Source: Streptomyces odontomachi (lineage in GTDB: Bacteria; Actinomycetota; Actinomycetes; Streptomycetales; Streptomycetaceae). Taken from it: 64,000 bases of DNA. Position numbers and translations under genes: made by a program. Positions 51,465 to 60,767 of this stretch are shown here, piece by piece; position 1 is the stretch's first letter, and each line of letters starts with the position of its first letter. The notes beneath the pieces are model-generated. The model searched no databases. It was not told the origin of the DNA and saw nothing but the letters and a program-made list of their open reading frames with translations. The stretch lies in assembly GCF_024435355.1 (NCBI RefSeq), contig NZ_JAMJWG010000001.1, forward strand, positions 992,001 through 1,056,000. The letters are read 5' to 3'.

Positions 51465-52397
51465 TCACGCGGCCGCCAGGAACGCGCGTTGCCGCACCAG
51501 CTCCCGCGCGGTGACGGTCAACGGGAACAGGGTGAAGCCGTGCATCGCGCCGGCGACGACACCCAGCTGTACGGACGCCCCCGCCGCCTGCCACCGCTCG
51601 GACAGGAACAGCGAGTCGTCCAGCAGCGGATCCTCGCTCCCGACGACGATCCGGGCCGGTGGCAACCCGGTCAGGTCGGCGAAGAGCGGTGAGACCTCCG
51701 GGGCACGCCGCTGCTCCGCCGTCATCCCGGGAGTGAACAGCTCATAGCTGCCCCGAATCGTGTCGGTGTTGCTCAGCAGCCGCCGGGAGCCGAACGACCG
51801 CTGGCTCGGCGTCATCGACAGGTCGTACGGGCCGAAGAGCAGGTGGGCCGCCCGGAACGCACCGGAGATGCCGTGCCGGTCGCGCAGCCGCAGCAGCGTC
51901 AGCACACTCAGGTGGGCACCTGATGACTCCCCACCCACCAGCAGCCGCCGGGTGCCGAACTCGGCAGCGGCGTGCTCCACCAGCCACCGGGCGGCGGCTT
52001 CGCAGTCATCGGGCCCGGCGGGGAACGGGTGCTCCGGCGCCAGCCGGTACCCCACGCTCACCACGGCCAGCCGCGCCCGCACGGCAAGCTGCCACAGCCG
52101 CTCGTCCTGCCCGTCCGCGGCGCCGAACGCCCATCCGCCCCCATGGATGTGCAGGTACACGCCCTCGACACGGTCCGGCTTGAACACCCGGATGCGCACC
52201 CCATCCGCAACGACGGCGTCTCGGCCGTGCGGCAGCCTCACCGGTGGGGTGTGGCCGCCGAGTCGGTTGCGCCGCAGGAGCGCCAGCGTGGCGGCGTCCG
52301 GTGCTCCCTCGCGTGCCGGACGGCTGGCGGCAGCGGCCTCGAACTGCTCGTTGAACGCCAGGGTCTCGGCGAGGCAGTCCTCATCGGTGATCGTCAT
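51465..52397 (-). CDS. Alpha/beta hydrolase, HSL-family esterase
   Basis: A 310-residue carboxylesterase of the hormone-sensitive-lipase type. The oxyanion motif HGGG is at 85-88 (YLHIHGGGWAFG), the nucleophile Ser158 lies in GGESSGAH, the acid is in VGSEDPLLDD and the His in GAMHGFTLFP. No signal peptide, so it is cytosolic. ATG at 52397 begins TITDEDC; an upstream in-frame ATG at 52430 adds eleven residues. Probably co-transcribed with the WYL regulator. Confidence 0.92.
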   Translation of the reverse strand: MTITDEDCLAETLAFNEQFEAAAASRPAREGAPDAATLALLRRNRLGGHTPPVRLPHGRDAVVADGVRIRVFKPDRVEGVYLHIHGGGWAFGAADGQDERLWQLAVRARLAVVSVGYRLAPEHPFPAGPDDCEAAARWLVEHAAAEFGTRRLLVGGESSGAHLSVLTLLRLRDRHGISGAFRAAHLLFGPYDLSMTPSQRSFGSRRLLSNTDTIRGSYELFTPGMTAEQRRAPEVSPLFADLTGLPPARIVVGSEDPLLDDSLFLSERWQAAGASVQLGVVAGAMHGFTLFPLTVTARELVRQRAFLAAA

Positions 52398-52556
52398 GCC
52401 GTCGACGGTCGCAGCCCGTCGCGACAACACCCTGTCACCGTTTCTTCGTGAGCTGGGTCACAGCCTCCGAGGAATCGGTTGTATCCGTCGTGTATGCGCG
52501 TCCGTTTGAATCGCGGGGACATCTCGACAAGGGGACGACCGCAACGGAGGACGACC

Positions 52557-53396
52557 GTGTCAGGGAACCTCAGCGACCACATGCTCGGCAGACGTAGGGT
52601 GCTCGCGCTCGGCGGTGGTGCGGCCGGTGGCGCGGTGCTGGCGGGGGCGTCCCTCGCCGGGGCGTCCACCACAGCGGCGACCGACTGGGTCCGCCTTCCC
52701 GTCGTCTCCGCCAACATCGGCCGGAAGAACCTCGGCGCGCGCAAGGACGCGATCCACGACGTCCGGTACTGCGACAGCGGCCACCGTCCACTGGTGGGCT
52801 GGCAGGAGATCCGGGAAGGTGACGGGGACAACCAGGAGCCCGCGGACATCGCCACCTACTTCGGCAGTGCCTACCAGAAGCCGTTCCTCCACGACGACAA
52901 GGCGTACCGGGAGCCGCTCTGCGTCCCCACGCCGTGGAAGATCGTCGCCAGGACCCGCACGTTCGTGCACGGCGGTATCGCGGGCGTCACACCGTCCCGC
53001 TGGATCAACGAGGTCGTGGTGCGGCACACCAGCCACCCGACCCTGGAATTCGCCCTGATCAACACGCACTACATCGCGGGCGCCTACAACGGCGGCAGGA
53101 AACCGGCCCTGCGTGACAAGTGGGACCTGCACAAGCAGAAGCACAAGGCGCGCGTGCTCGCCCACCACCAGGCGGGACGCCTGGTCATCTGGACGGCGGA
53201 CACGAACAACCCGGGCTTCAAGAAGGCCACGGGGATGGCCGCCGAGAAGCAGGTGTTCGCCACCGGCATCGACCGGATCAACTGGCTGCCCGGCAACGGC
53301 AACGTCCAGCTGCAACTCGTGAGCAAGAAGACGGTCGACATGCGTGTCGACGGCCATGACGCACACGTGGCCGTCTTCCGGATCCGGCTGGCCTGA
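52557..53396 (+). CDS. Tat-exported EEP-fold protein (nuclease/phosphatase-like)
   Basis: A 279-residue exported protein. The signal has a twin-arginine-like start (GRRRVLALGGGAAGGAVLAG). The mature part follows the endonuclease/exonuclease/phosphatase order: VVSANIGRKN (Asn), GWQEIREGDG (Glu), FALINTHYIAG (His), VIWTADTNNPGF (Asp-x-Asn) and DGHDAHVAVFRI (Asp-x-His). Cleavage of nucleic acid or a phosphoester is inferred, not shown. GTG at 52557 has GGAGG seven bases upstream. Stands alone. Confidence 0.8.
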   Translation: MSGNLSDHMLGRRRVLALGGGAAGGAVLAGASLAGASTTAATDWVRLPVVSANIGRKNLGARKDAIHDVRYCDSGHRPLVGWQEIREGDGDNQEPADIATYFGSAYQKPFLHDDKAYREPLCVPTPWKIVARTRTFVHGGIAGVTPSRWINEVVVRHTSHPTLEFALINTHYIAGAYNGGRKPALRDKWDLHKQKHKARVLAHHQAGRLVIWTADTNNPGFKKATGMAAEKQVFATGIDRINWLPGNGNVQLQLVSKKTVDMRVDGHDAHVAVFRIRLA

Positions 53397-53424
53397 CAGC
53401 CGCGCCGGTGCCCGGCCCGGGCGC

Positions 53425-54075
53425 TCAGCCGGGTGTGATGAACCCCGACTCGTACGCGGCGATCACCGCCTGCGTACGGTCGCGGGCGCCCAGCTTGGCG
53501 AGGACGGCGCTGACATGCGTCTTGACGGTCTCCGTGCCCACCACCAGCTCCGTTGCGATCTCCGCGTTGGACATCCCGCGGGCCATCAGGCGCAGGACGC
53601 CGCTCTCGCGGTCCGTCAGCGCGGCCCGCTCCAGCACCGCGCGGGCCTGCGGGTTGGTGTGGGTGGCGGCCATCCGGCGTAGTGCGGCCGGGAACAGCAG
53701 CGAGGACCCGGCCGCCACCAGCCGGATCGCGTGGACGATCTCCGAGGGGTGCGCGCGCTTGAGCAGGAAGCCGTCCGCACCCGCGCGCAGCGCCTCGTAC
53801 ACGTACTCGTCGTTCTCGAACGTGGTGATCGTCAGGATCTTGGGTGGGTCCGGGAACGCCGCCAGGATGGCGCGGGTGGCCTCGATCCCGTCGAGCAGCG
53901 GCATCCGGACGTCCATCACCACCACGTCCGGGCGCAGCCGGCGGATCAGCGGGACGACGGCGGCACCGTCGGCGGCTTCACCGGTGACTTCGATGTCGGG
54001 CTGTGCCTCGAGGATCGCCTGGAGTCCGGCGCGGACCAGGGGCTCGTCATCGACCAGAAGCACGGTCAGCGGCAT
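53425..54075 (-). CDS. NarL/FixJ-type response regulator
   Basis: A 216-residue response regulator. Receiver: acidic pocket VLLVDDEP, phosphorylated Asp55 in VVVMDVRMPLLDG, Lys in FLLKRAHP. Output: LuxR-type HTH (LTDRESGVLRLMARGMSNAE, then GTETVKTHVSAVLAKLGARD). Paired with the histidine kinase encoded nine bases upstream. Such systems next to an ABC-2 exporter usually control it. ATG at 54075. Confidence 0.95.
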   Translation of the reverse strand: MPLTVLLVDDEPLVRAGLQAILEAQPDIEVTGEAADGAAVVPLIRRLRPDVVVMDVRMPLLDGIEATRAILAAFPDPPKILTITTFENDEYVYEALRAGADGFLLKRAHPSEIVHAIRLVAAGSSLLFPAALRRMAATHTNPQARAVLERAALTDRESGVLRLMARGMSNAEIATELVVGTETVKTHVSAVLAKLGARDRTQAVIAAYESGFITPG

Positions 54076-54084
54076 GGGATCACC

Positions 54085-55245
54085 CTATGCGGTCGGCAAC
54101 CGGGCATGGACCCGCCAACCGTCCGCGCAAGGGCCCGCGTCCGCGTGCCCGCCGAGCAGCACGGCCCGCTCGCGGATGCCGCGCAGCCCCCTGCCCCGGC
54201 CCAGAGGCGCGGGCCCGATCTCGCCCAGCCGGTTGCGGATGTCCAGTTCCACCGCGTCGTCGTGGACGACGATCCGCACGGTGACGGCAACCGGGCCGGC
54301 GTGCCGCAGCACATTGGTCAGCGACTCCTGGAGTATGCGGTAGCCCTCGCGGGAGACCGGCCCCGGAACGGCGTCCAGCGGGCCGGTCACCTCGGCCGTC
54401 ACGTCGGCACCGGAACCGCGTGCCGCGTCCAGCAACCGCACGGTGTCGGCGAGCGCGGGGCGTTCGCCGGGCGGCCCGGAGTCCTCGCGCAGTACCTTCA
54501 ACACCCGGTCCAGGTCCTGCAAGGCCTGCCGCCCCGTCTCCTCGATGGCGACCAGCGCCTGTTCGACGAACTCGGCCGAGCCCGCCGTCCGGGCCGCACC
54601 CGCCTGCACCACCGCCACGGTGAGCGCGTGGCCGATCGAGTCGTGCAGTTCGCGGGCGAGCCGGTTGTGTTCCAGCAGCCGCTCGGTGCGCTCCTCCAGC
54701 GCGGCGATGCGTTCGGCGGCCGACGGCGCGAGCAGCCATCGCGCCGCGGCGGCCACGAGTTCGCCCATCCCCACCACGACGACCGCGACACCCAGCAACG
54801 GCAGCAGTGCCAGCAGGACGTATCCGCCGCCGCGGCCCGCGAGGCCGACCGCCAGCGTGGGAAGCCACACCGAGGCGCTCCACGTGAGCGTGCCCAACTG
54901 CACGCGCACCACCAGCCAGCACACGGTCCGCACCCGGTCGGCTGCCGACTTCGCCGGTGCCGCCGCGATCCGGGCCCGGCGGGCGTCCCGCTCCGGCGAG
55001 GGCCGCCCGGCCACCAGCATCAGCTGCGCCTGCACCCCTTCAGCGAGCCGCACCGCCGGCACCAGGCCGAGAACGACGAGCGGCGGCACCGACACCAGCC
55101 CGGCGCGCAGCAGCACGTCCACCCCGTGGCCGCCGCCGACGGGATGAATGAACATGCACACCACGGCGAACAGGGCACCGATCACCAGATGCAGCCAACG
55201 CGTGCAGACGTTGGCGAGGGTCAGGGGGCTGAGCAGCCTGCGCAT
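54085..55245 (-). CDS. Sensor histidine kinase, HisKA_3 type
   Basis: A 386-residue membrane sensor kinase with about four to six helices in the first 170 residues (WLHLVIGALFAVVCMFI; LLALLPLLGVAVVVVGMG), no large extracellular loop, the phospho-acceptor H201 in LARELHDSIGHALTV, and a HATPase domain with N-box LQESLTNVLRHAG and G-box GRGRGLRGIRER. The lack of an extracellular domain fits kinases that sense through the membrane or via an ABC partner. ATG at 55245; divergent from the ABC genes at 55355. Confidence 0.94.
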   Translation of the reverse strand: MRRLLSPLTLANVCTRWLHLVIGALFAVVCMFIHPVGGGHGVDVLLRAGLVSVPPLVVLGLVPAVRLAEGVQAQLMLVAGRPSPERDARRARIAAAPAKSAADRVRTVCWLVVRVQLGTLTWSASVWLPTLAVGLAGRGGGYVLLALLPLLGVAVVVVGMGELVAAAARWLLAPSAAERIAALEERTERLLEHNRLARELHDSIGHALTVAVVQAGAARTAGSAEFVEQALVAIEETGRQALQDLDRVLKVLREDSGPPGERPALADTVRLLDAARGSGADVTAEVTGPLDAVPGPVSREGYRILQESLTNVLRHAGPVAVTVRIVVHDDAVELDIRNRLGEIGPAPLGRGRGLRGIRERAVLLGGHADAGPCADGWRVHARLPTA

Positions 55246-55354
55246 GGCGCTGATCCTGGCACTGCCGCGCAAGCCCGCACCTCCCCCGGCCGGGGGAGAT
55301 CCTCGACACCGCCGGGGGAAGCGGACCGGGCACCCGGGGCGGGACCGTGGGGCC

Positions 55355-56281
55355 ATGACCTCCATCGACATCCATGAACTGGTCAAGAACTACGGCAGAA
55401 CCCGAGCGGTCGCCGGGCTGACGTTGAGCATCCGTCCCGGCCGGGTCACCGGCTTCCTCGGTCCCAACGGCGCCGGCAAGTCCACCACCATGCGCATCGT
55501 CCTCGGCCTCGACCGTCCCACCTCCGGGACGGCGACCGTCGGCGGACGCCCCTACGCGCGTCTCGACCGTCCGCTGCGGCACGTCGGCGCGTTGCTCGAC
55601 GCCTCGGCCGCCCACCCCGCACGCACCGCCCACGGCCACCTGCTGGCCCTCGCACACAGCAACCGCATGCCCCGCCGCCGCGTCACCGAGGTGCTGGAGA
55701 GGATGGGCCTTGCGAGCGTGGCGAAGCGGCGGGTGCGCGCCCTCTCGCTCGGCATGCGGCAGCGGCTCGGCCTGGCCGCCGCCCTGCTGGGCGATCCACC
55801 GGTCCTGATGCTGGACGAGCCGTCGAACGGGCTCGACCCGGAAGGCATCGTCCAGCTGCGCGAACTGGCCCGTGGGCTCGCCTCGGAAGGCCGCACCGTC
55901 CTGATCTCCAGCCATCTGATGAGCGAGGTCGCGGCGACCGCCGACCACGTCGTCGTGCTGGGGCGCGGCCGGCTGCTGGCGGACAGCCCGATGGAGACGT
56001 TCCTCAAGGAACACACCCGTCGACGGGTGCGCCTGCGCACCACCGAGAACGACCGGCTGCGCCAGGTGCTCGCGGACGGCGGGCTGCGGGCCGTGCCGGA
56101 CGGCGACGGACGTTGGACGGTGGACGGCACCGAGGCGGCGCACGTCGGCGCGCTGGCTGCGCGTTCGCAGGTGCCCCTCCTCGAACTCGCCGACGACCCC
56201 ACCTCCTTGGAGGAGGCCTACCTGCGACTGACCGGGCCCGAATCGGAGTTCACGGCCGACGCCCAGAGCAAGGGAGCATGA
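55355..56281 (+). CDS. ABC-2 exporter ATPase
   Basis: A 308-residue ATPase of the CcmA/BcrA type: Walker A GPNGAGKSTT, signature-like LSLGMRQRL, Walker B VLMLDEPSNGLDPEG and switch His in LISSHLMSEV, with a C-terminal extension ending in LEEAYLRLTG as in antibiotic exporters. ATG at 55355 is preferred to longer frames. The stop overlaps the permease start (ATGA). Confidence 0.94.
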   Translation: MTSIDIHELVKNYGRTRAVAGLTLSIRPGRVTGFLGPNGAGKSTTMRIVLGLDRPTSGTATVGGRPYARLDRPLRHVGALLDASAAHPARTAHGHLLALAHSNRMPRRRVTEVLERMGLASVAKRRVRALSLGMRQRLGLAAALLGDPPVLMLDEPSNGLDPEGIVQLRELARGLASEGRTVLISSHLMSEVAATADHVVVLGRGRLLADSPMETFLKEHTRRRVRLRTTENDRLRQVLADGGLRAVPDGDGRWTVDGTEAAHVGALAARSQVPLLELADDPTSLEEAYLRLTGPESEFTADAQSKGA

Positions 56282-57033
56282 CCATGACCACTAACGTGAT
56301 CATTTCTGCGGCCCGCGCCGAATGGGCCAAGGTCTGCTCCGTACGGGGGCTTGTCACCGCCCTGACCGGCACGCCGGTGGTCACGATCGGCTTCGGTGCG
56401 CTGGCCTGCGGGCTGGCGGGGGCCCGGCAGACCGGAAAAAGCGACTTCGACCCGCTGTGGTTCTCGTTCTTCGGCATCAGCTTCGGCCAGATCGCGGCCA
56501 TCTGCTTCGGCGCCCTGGCGATGGCGGGCGAGTACACCCACGGTTCGGTGCGCGTGTCGCTTGCGGCCGTACCGCGTCGCGGTGTGTTCTACACGGCCAA
56601 GCTCATCGTCCTCGGCGGCGCCACCTTGGCCGCCGGCTTGGTCGCGGGGTTCGGCACCGTCCTGGTCGGCCAACCGCTGCTGGGCGAGCAGGGGGTGGGG
56701 CTCGACGCCCCCGACCCCGTGCGCGCGGCACTCGGCTGCGGCATCTACCTCGCGCTGCTGTCGCTGCTCGCAACCGGCACGGCGGCGGTGCTGCGCAGCC
56801 CGGTCGCCACGCTGGGACTGCTCGTGCCGCTGGTCTGCCTGCTTTCCCCGATCCTGGGCCCCGACCGGGGCGGAAGGGTGGGACAGTTCCTCCCGGACCG
56901 AGCGGGCCAGCAGATGCTCCACACCGCGCCGCACGGGGTACTGGGCCCCTGGGCGGGCCTTGTGGTCACGGCTGGCTGGGCGGCGCTTGCGGTGGGCGCG
57001 GGATGGTGGGCCCTGCACCGACGCGACGCGTGA
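56278..57033 (+). CDS. ABC-2 exporter permease
   Basis: A 251-residue permease with six helices, N-terminal cytosolic helix (ISAARAEWAKVCSVRGLVTA), and the ABC-2 pattern LAMAGEYTHGSVRVSLAAVP with a conserved EYxxGT-like turn. With the ATPase it makes an exporter, perhaps giving resistance to a membrane-active compound; the adjacent two-component system is the likely regulator. Confidence 0.92.
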   Translation: MTMTTNVIISAARAEWAKVCSVRGLVTALTGTPVVTIGFGALACGLAGARQTGKSDFDPLWFSFFGISFGQIAAICFGALAMAGEYTHGSVRVSLAAVPRRGVFYTAKLIVLGGATLAAGLVAGFGTVLVGQPLLGEQGVGLDAPDPVRAALGCGIYLALLSLLATGTAAVLRSPVATLGLLVPLVCLLSPILGPDRGGRVGQFLPDRAGQQMLHTAPHGVLGPWAGLVVTAGWAALAVGAGWWALHRRDA

Positions 57034-57110
57034 GGTGGCGAAACCGCCATGTGCCCCGCCTCGACCAACGAACAGCGTCCCCGCACGGTGAGGGCACATC
57101 CCACACACGG

Positions 57111-57332
57111 CTATCGCAGGTCTCCCGTGAACCAGGCCAGGACGCGGGGCTTGTCGTCGTCCGGGTCACAGATGATGGCTTCGAAGTGGTCGCTGTACGT
57201 GCGTTCGTGAACCTCGCACTCGGGAGGGCTGAGAGGCTGACCCAGGTACCAGCCGGATGCGAACACGGCAGCCAGGACGGCGATGCCCAGCAGGCGGCGC
57301 GAGATCGGTGACGTGGGTCCAGGTATCTGCAT
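57111..57332 (-). CDS. Small membrane-anchored or secreted protein
   Basis: A 73-residue protein with one N-terminal hydrophobic helix (RRLLGIAVLAAVFASGWYLG) and a 40-residue polar domain with two cysteines (PECEVHERTYSDHFEAIICD). Unknown function. ATG at 57332 chosen by position of the helix; longer frames are not coherent. Confidence 0.6.
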   Translation of the reverse strand: MQIPGPTSPISRRLLGIAVLAAVFASGWYLGQPLSPPECEVHERTYSDHFEAIICDPDDDKPRVLAWFTGDLR

Positions 57333-57465
57333 GGCCGACGAGCTTATGACTGATCGACGGGTGCGGTGCACACAGCCACGGATGAATCGCGGACCGCCCG
57401 CCGCCGCGCCCCGCGGCCGCTGGTCACCGTTCCGTAGCCAGCGCTCGGTAGCGAACGGCCGATGG

Positions 57466-58023
57466 TCAATGGTCGGCAGGCCACGAGATCCATTCGGCGG
57501 GTACGGCTGCCACCAGCCACACCCCGTTCGCGCTGCACCGGAACTCGAATCCGCCCTCGCGCCGCATCTGTCCAGCCCGCACCGCCAGGACGACGGGCTG
57601 GCCACGGCGTGCGCCGACCTGCACCGCGGTTGCGTGGTCCGGGGAGAGGTGCACCGCGTGGCGGTTCATCGGGCGCAGGCCCTCGGCGCGGATGGTGGGC
57701 AGGAAGCGGGCGACGGTGCCGTGATAGAGCCACTCAGGGGGTTCGGCCACCGGGAGGTCCAGGTCCACGGTGACGCTGTGGCCCTGGTTGGCGCGGATAC
57801 GGGTGCCGTCGGCGTCGAAGGCGTAGCGCTGTTTGTCGTTGTCGGCGACGACCTCGTCGAGTTCCGTGCGGGTGAAGGGGAAGCCGTGTGCGGTGGCGGC
57901 GCGTAGCAGGTCGTCCACTGGGGTCCAGCCGTGCGGGTCGAGCACGAGCCCGATCCGTTCGGGCTGATGGCGCAGGTGCTTGGCCAGGTACTTGGAGATC
58001 TTCACTTTTCGGTTCTCGTTCAC
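57466..58023 (-). CDS. kptA: RNA 2'-phosphotransferase, Tpt1/KptA family
   Basis: A 185-residue NAD-dependent RNA 2'-phosphotransferase. The catalytic Arg-His pair is R18-H19 in KYLAKHLRHQPERIG, followed by LDPHGWTPVDDLL, NDKQRYAF (catalytic Arg), RIRANQGHS, LYHGT and HLS. In fungi the enzyme finishes tRNA splicing; in bacteria, which lack that pathway, the natural role is unknown but may be repair of 2'-phosphate RNA or ADP-ribosylation of nucleic-acid ends. ATG at 58023. Confidence 0.95.
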   Translation of the reverse strand: MNENRKVKISKYLAKHLRHQPERIGLVLDPHGWTPVDDLLRAATAHGFPFTRTELDEVVADNDKQRYAFDADGTRIRANQGHSVTVDLDLPVAEPPEWLYHGTVARFLPTIRAEGLRPMNRHAVHLSPDHATAVQVGARRGQPVVLAVRAGQMRREGGFEFRCSANGVWLVAAVPAEWISWPADH

Positions 58024-58325
58024 AGGGGCCAGGGTGCCCTCTGCCGTGCCGGCTGTCGCCCGGATTACGGGCCGCCGGGGAAACCAAACCGACCGCCGCG
58101 AGGAGAGGCGACTTGGATCAGGGCTTCACCCACCCGGGCCACTCGTTGATCACGGCTCGATACGCGCCCCAGTGGCTCCGGCACGCGTGTCGACCACCAC
58201 GGACTTGGGGTATCACCAAGCCGCAACTGCGCTCGAACACACCCGAGTCGACATCTGGCTGCGCACCGCCTCGCATCGCCTGCACCCCTCGCCAAAATCA
58301 CCCGCACCCCGCACCGGAGGCCCTA

Positions 58326-58838
58326 GTGATCCGTACCGACCCGCAGCCCGGCGACATCGGGCTGACCAGCATCACCGGCCCCGTCGGCCTGCTCATCAAG
58401 GTGGGGCAGTGGCTCAACGGCGACGGGTTCGGCGCCTACCAGCACGCGTTCGTCGTCCTGCCGGAAGGCCGCCTCATCGAGGCCATGCCCGGCGGAGCCG
58501 TCATCGCGGAGGTGTCGGAGTACGACGGCCGGGACGTGCTGTACGTGTCGCCGGCCGACCTCACCCACGACCAGCGCACGGCGATATGCGCATGCGCCAA
58601 GAAGTACCAGGACATCCCGTACTCGTTCCTCGACTACCTCGCCCTCGCCGCACACCGCTTCCACCTCCCGGTGCCCAGGCTGCGCCGCTACATCGAGTCG
58701 ACCGGTCACATGATCTGCTCGCAGTTGGCCGACCGGGCGTATCTTGACGCCGGTGTGCACCTGTTCGACGACGGCCGCTGGCCGGGATACGTGACCCCGA
58801 TGGCCCTGGCCAACGACCTCGCCACCCCCGACCGCTGA
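58326..58838 (+). CDS. Permuted NlpC/P60 (YiiX-like) papain-fold protein
   Basis: A 170-residue protein without signal peptide. The sequence order His (YQHAFVVLPEG) - Glu (LIEAMPGGAV) - Cys (HMICSQLADRAY) fits the circularly permuted NlpC/P60 class, where Cys comes last. Such enzymes are cysteine hydrolases acting on peptidoglycan, lipids or other amides. GTG at 58326 follows GGAGG by five bases. Upstream is the divergent kptA. Confidence 0.78.
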   Translation: MIRTDPQPGDIGLTSITGPVGLLIKVGQWLNGDGFGAYQHAFVVLPEGRLIEAMPGGAVIAEVSEYDGRDVLYVSPADLTHDQRTAICACAKKYQDIPYSFLDYLALAAHRFHLPVPRLRRYIESTGHMICSQLADRAYLDAGVHLFDDGRWPGYVTPMALANDLATPDR

Positions 58839-58996
58839 CCGTACCGAGCCGCCAGCCGACCGGGGAACGCGAACGGCACGGCGGCATGGTTGCCCGGTCG
58901 ATGCCACTGATCACAGGTCCAGGGCGCTAGTTTGGGAAGCAGCCACGCCGACGAACCCCTGATCCAGAGTGTCCGACCGGAACCAACGGAGCGCTC

Positions 58997-59551
58997 GTGC
59001 CCCGCACACCCCGTCCCCAGCCTGCGCGCCCGGGTCCCCCGCACGCTCCGGTGCGGCTGCTGCTGGTCTCCGACACCCACCTGCCGGTACGCGCCAGACG
59101 GCTGCCCGCCGAGGTGCTCCACGAGGTGGAGCAGGCCGACGTCGTCGTGCACGCGGGGGACTGGATCGACGTCGACACCCTCGACCTGCTGGAGGCACGC
59201 GCACAACGCCTGATCGGCGTGTTCGGCAACAATGACGGTCCCGAGGTGCGCGAGCGGCTGCCCGAGGTGGCTCGGGCGGAGCTGGGAGGTCTGCGGTTCG
59301 GCGTCGTTCACGAGACGGGCACGGCGCGGGGGAGGGAGGCACGCTGCGCCGAGCGCTTCCCGGACCTGGACGTCCTGGTCTTCGGCCACAGTCACATCCC
59401 CTGGGACACCGCCGCGCCCGGCGGTCTGCGGCTGCTGAACCCGGGATCGCCGACGGACCGCAGACGGCAGCCGTACTGCACGTACATGACGTCCGTCGTG
59501 GCGAGCGGCGCGCTGGGCGAGGTCACGCTGCACCGACTGCCGAGGCGCTGA
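58997..59551 (+). CDS. YfcE-like metallophosphoesterase
   Basis: A 184-residue calcineurin-like phosphodiesterase with all metal-ligand blocks: SDTHLP (D26, H28), VHAGDW, GNNDGP, GVVHETG and FGHSHIPW. Relatives hydrolyse phosphodiesters, some 2',3'-cyclic. The GTG start at 58997 gives a Pro/Arg-rich 19-residue leader; a later start is possible. It lies 158 bases after the papain-fold gene; a terminator follows. Confidence 0.9.
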   Translation: MPRTPRPQPARPGPPHAPVRLLLVSDTHLPVRARRLPAEVLHEVEQADVVVHAGDWIDVDTLDLLEARAQRLIGVFGNNDGPEVRERLPEVARAELGGLRFGVVHETGTARGREARCAERFPDLDVLVFGHSHIPWDTAAPGGLRLLNPGSPTDRRRQPYCTYMTSVVASGALGEVTLHRLPRR

Positions 59552-59570
59552 CCACCGCCGCACCGGCTCC

Positions 59571-59608
59571 GACGGGCCGGACGGGAGCTGCCCCGGGTCC
59601 GGCCCGTC
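59571..59608. terminator. Bidirectional terminator
   Basis: GACGGGCCGGAC (59571-59582) and GTCCGGCCCGTC (59597-59608) pair perfectly around 14 bases, between the convergent phosphoesterase and GNAT genes. Confidence 0.7.
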
Positions 59609-59621
59609 GTCTCGCTCGTCG

Positions 59622-60503
59622 CTAGAGGTCGAGCTGGTGCTGGTGTGTCGTGTGCGTGGGTGCGTAGCCGAGGCTCTGGTTGATGTTCCTCATGTGCGTG
59701 TTGCTGTCGGCGGTGTCGGTCAGCAGGCCATCCAGGCTCGGATACTGCTCATGGGCCTGCCGGATCGACTCGGCCTTCATCCAGCGGCCGAGGCCGTGCC
59801 CGCGGTGCCGGGGCAGCACTCCCGTGCCGTAGTGCTGGGCGTCACCGGTGCCGTCGCCTGGGACGACGAGTTCGGTGAACCCGGCGATGGAACCGTCGCC
59901 GGTGTCGATGGCGACGACGGTGTGCAGGTGGTCCCCGCGTTGTTCGACGGCTTGGGCCGCGGCTCGGACCCGGTCCACGTCCCAGGTCACGGTGCCGTAG
60001 TCGGTGTCGTCCATGGGCATGTCGTCCATGGCGTGACGTGCGGCGGCGAAGGTCTGGGCGAGGTCGTCGGGGACGGTTCCCCGCCAGGACGCCAGCCGAT
60101 AGCCGGGGTGTGGACGTTCGACGATCCCGGCGAGCGCGGTGGTGTCCACGTCGGCCCGTGACAGGCGGGTGAACCTGAGGGTGAGGACCTTGCGGAAACC
60201 GCGCGCCGCAAGGAAGCGGTCGCCGGGCGACCCGGCTGCGGCCTGCGCGATGACGCAGCGTCGGGCGTCGTCCCGGGCGGCGGCCACGGCGGCGTCCAGG
60301 AGCGAGGAACCGACGCGCCTGCGACGTTCCACCGGATGGACCTGGAGGGTCAGTTCGGCCAGATGCTGCTGCCCCGGATCGGTGAACAGGCGGAGAAAGG
60401 CCGTCCCGACGGGGTTGGAGTCGGCGTCGGACGCCAGCCATGCCAGACGCTGGCTGTGCGGCCGGTGAGCGGGGTCGGTCAGTGGGGTGAGGTGATGCGA
60501 CAA
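59622..60503 (-). CDS. Tandem-domain GNAT acetyltransferase
   Basis: A 293-residue protein with two GNAT domains. The first has LTLQVHPVERRRRVGSSLLD, the second GTGVLPRHRGHGLGRWMKAE, both acetyl-CoA loops. Such tandem GNATs are common in actinobacteria and include the mycothiol synthase fold, but substrate is unknown. I chose TTG at 60503 because GGAG lies five bases upstream; a TTG at 60530 is possible. The first domain seems to lack some N-terminal residues. Confidence 0.82.
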   Translation of the reverse strand: MSHHLTPLTDPAHRPHSQRLAWLASDADSNPVGTAFLRLFTDPGQQHLAELTLQVHPVERRRRVGSSLLDAAVAAARDDARRCVIAQAAAGSPGDRFLAARGFRKVLTLRFTRLSRADVDTTALAGIVERPHPGYRLASWRGTVPDDLAQTFAAARHAMDDMPMDDTDYGTVTWDVDRVRAAAQAVEQRGDHLHTVVAIDTGDGSIAGFTELVVPGDGTGDAQHYGTGVLPRHRGHGLGRWMKAESIRQAHEQYPSLDGLLTDTADSNTHMRNINQSLGYAPTHTTHQHQLDL

Positions 60504-60767
60504 GGTGTCTCCGTCGTGAGGAGGTGGCAAGGGAACGAACGCGTGCTCACCTGCTGGGCACTCCTGCGCATGTGCTCCACACCTCCTCGTCGACGGCGCC
60601 GGCCCGCACGACCACGGACGGCGAGGAGAACCTAGCTTGCCCGTCAGCCTCCGGGCAACGGATTAACGGCGTGGCTGGGCACGGCCGCTTGCGATCAACG
60701 CCGCCCTCTATTCTTCAGCTGCTCGAAACGGGGAGTGGCCACGGGGCCAGGGGTGGGGGGAAGGCGC

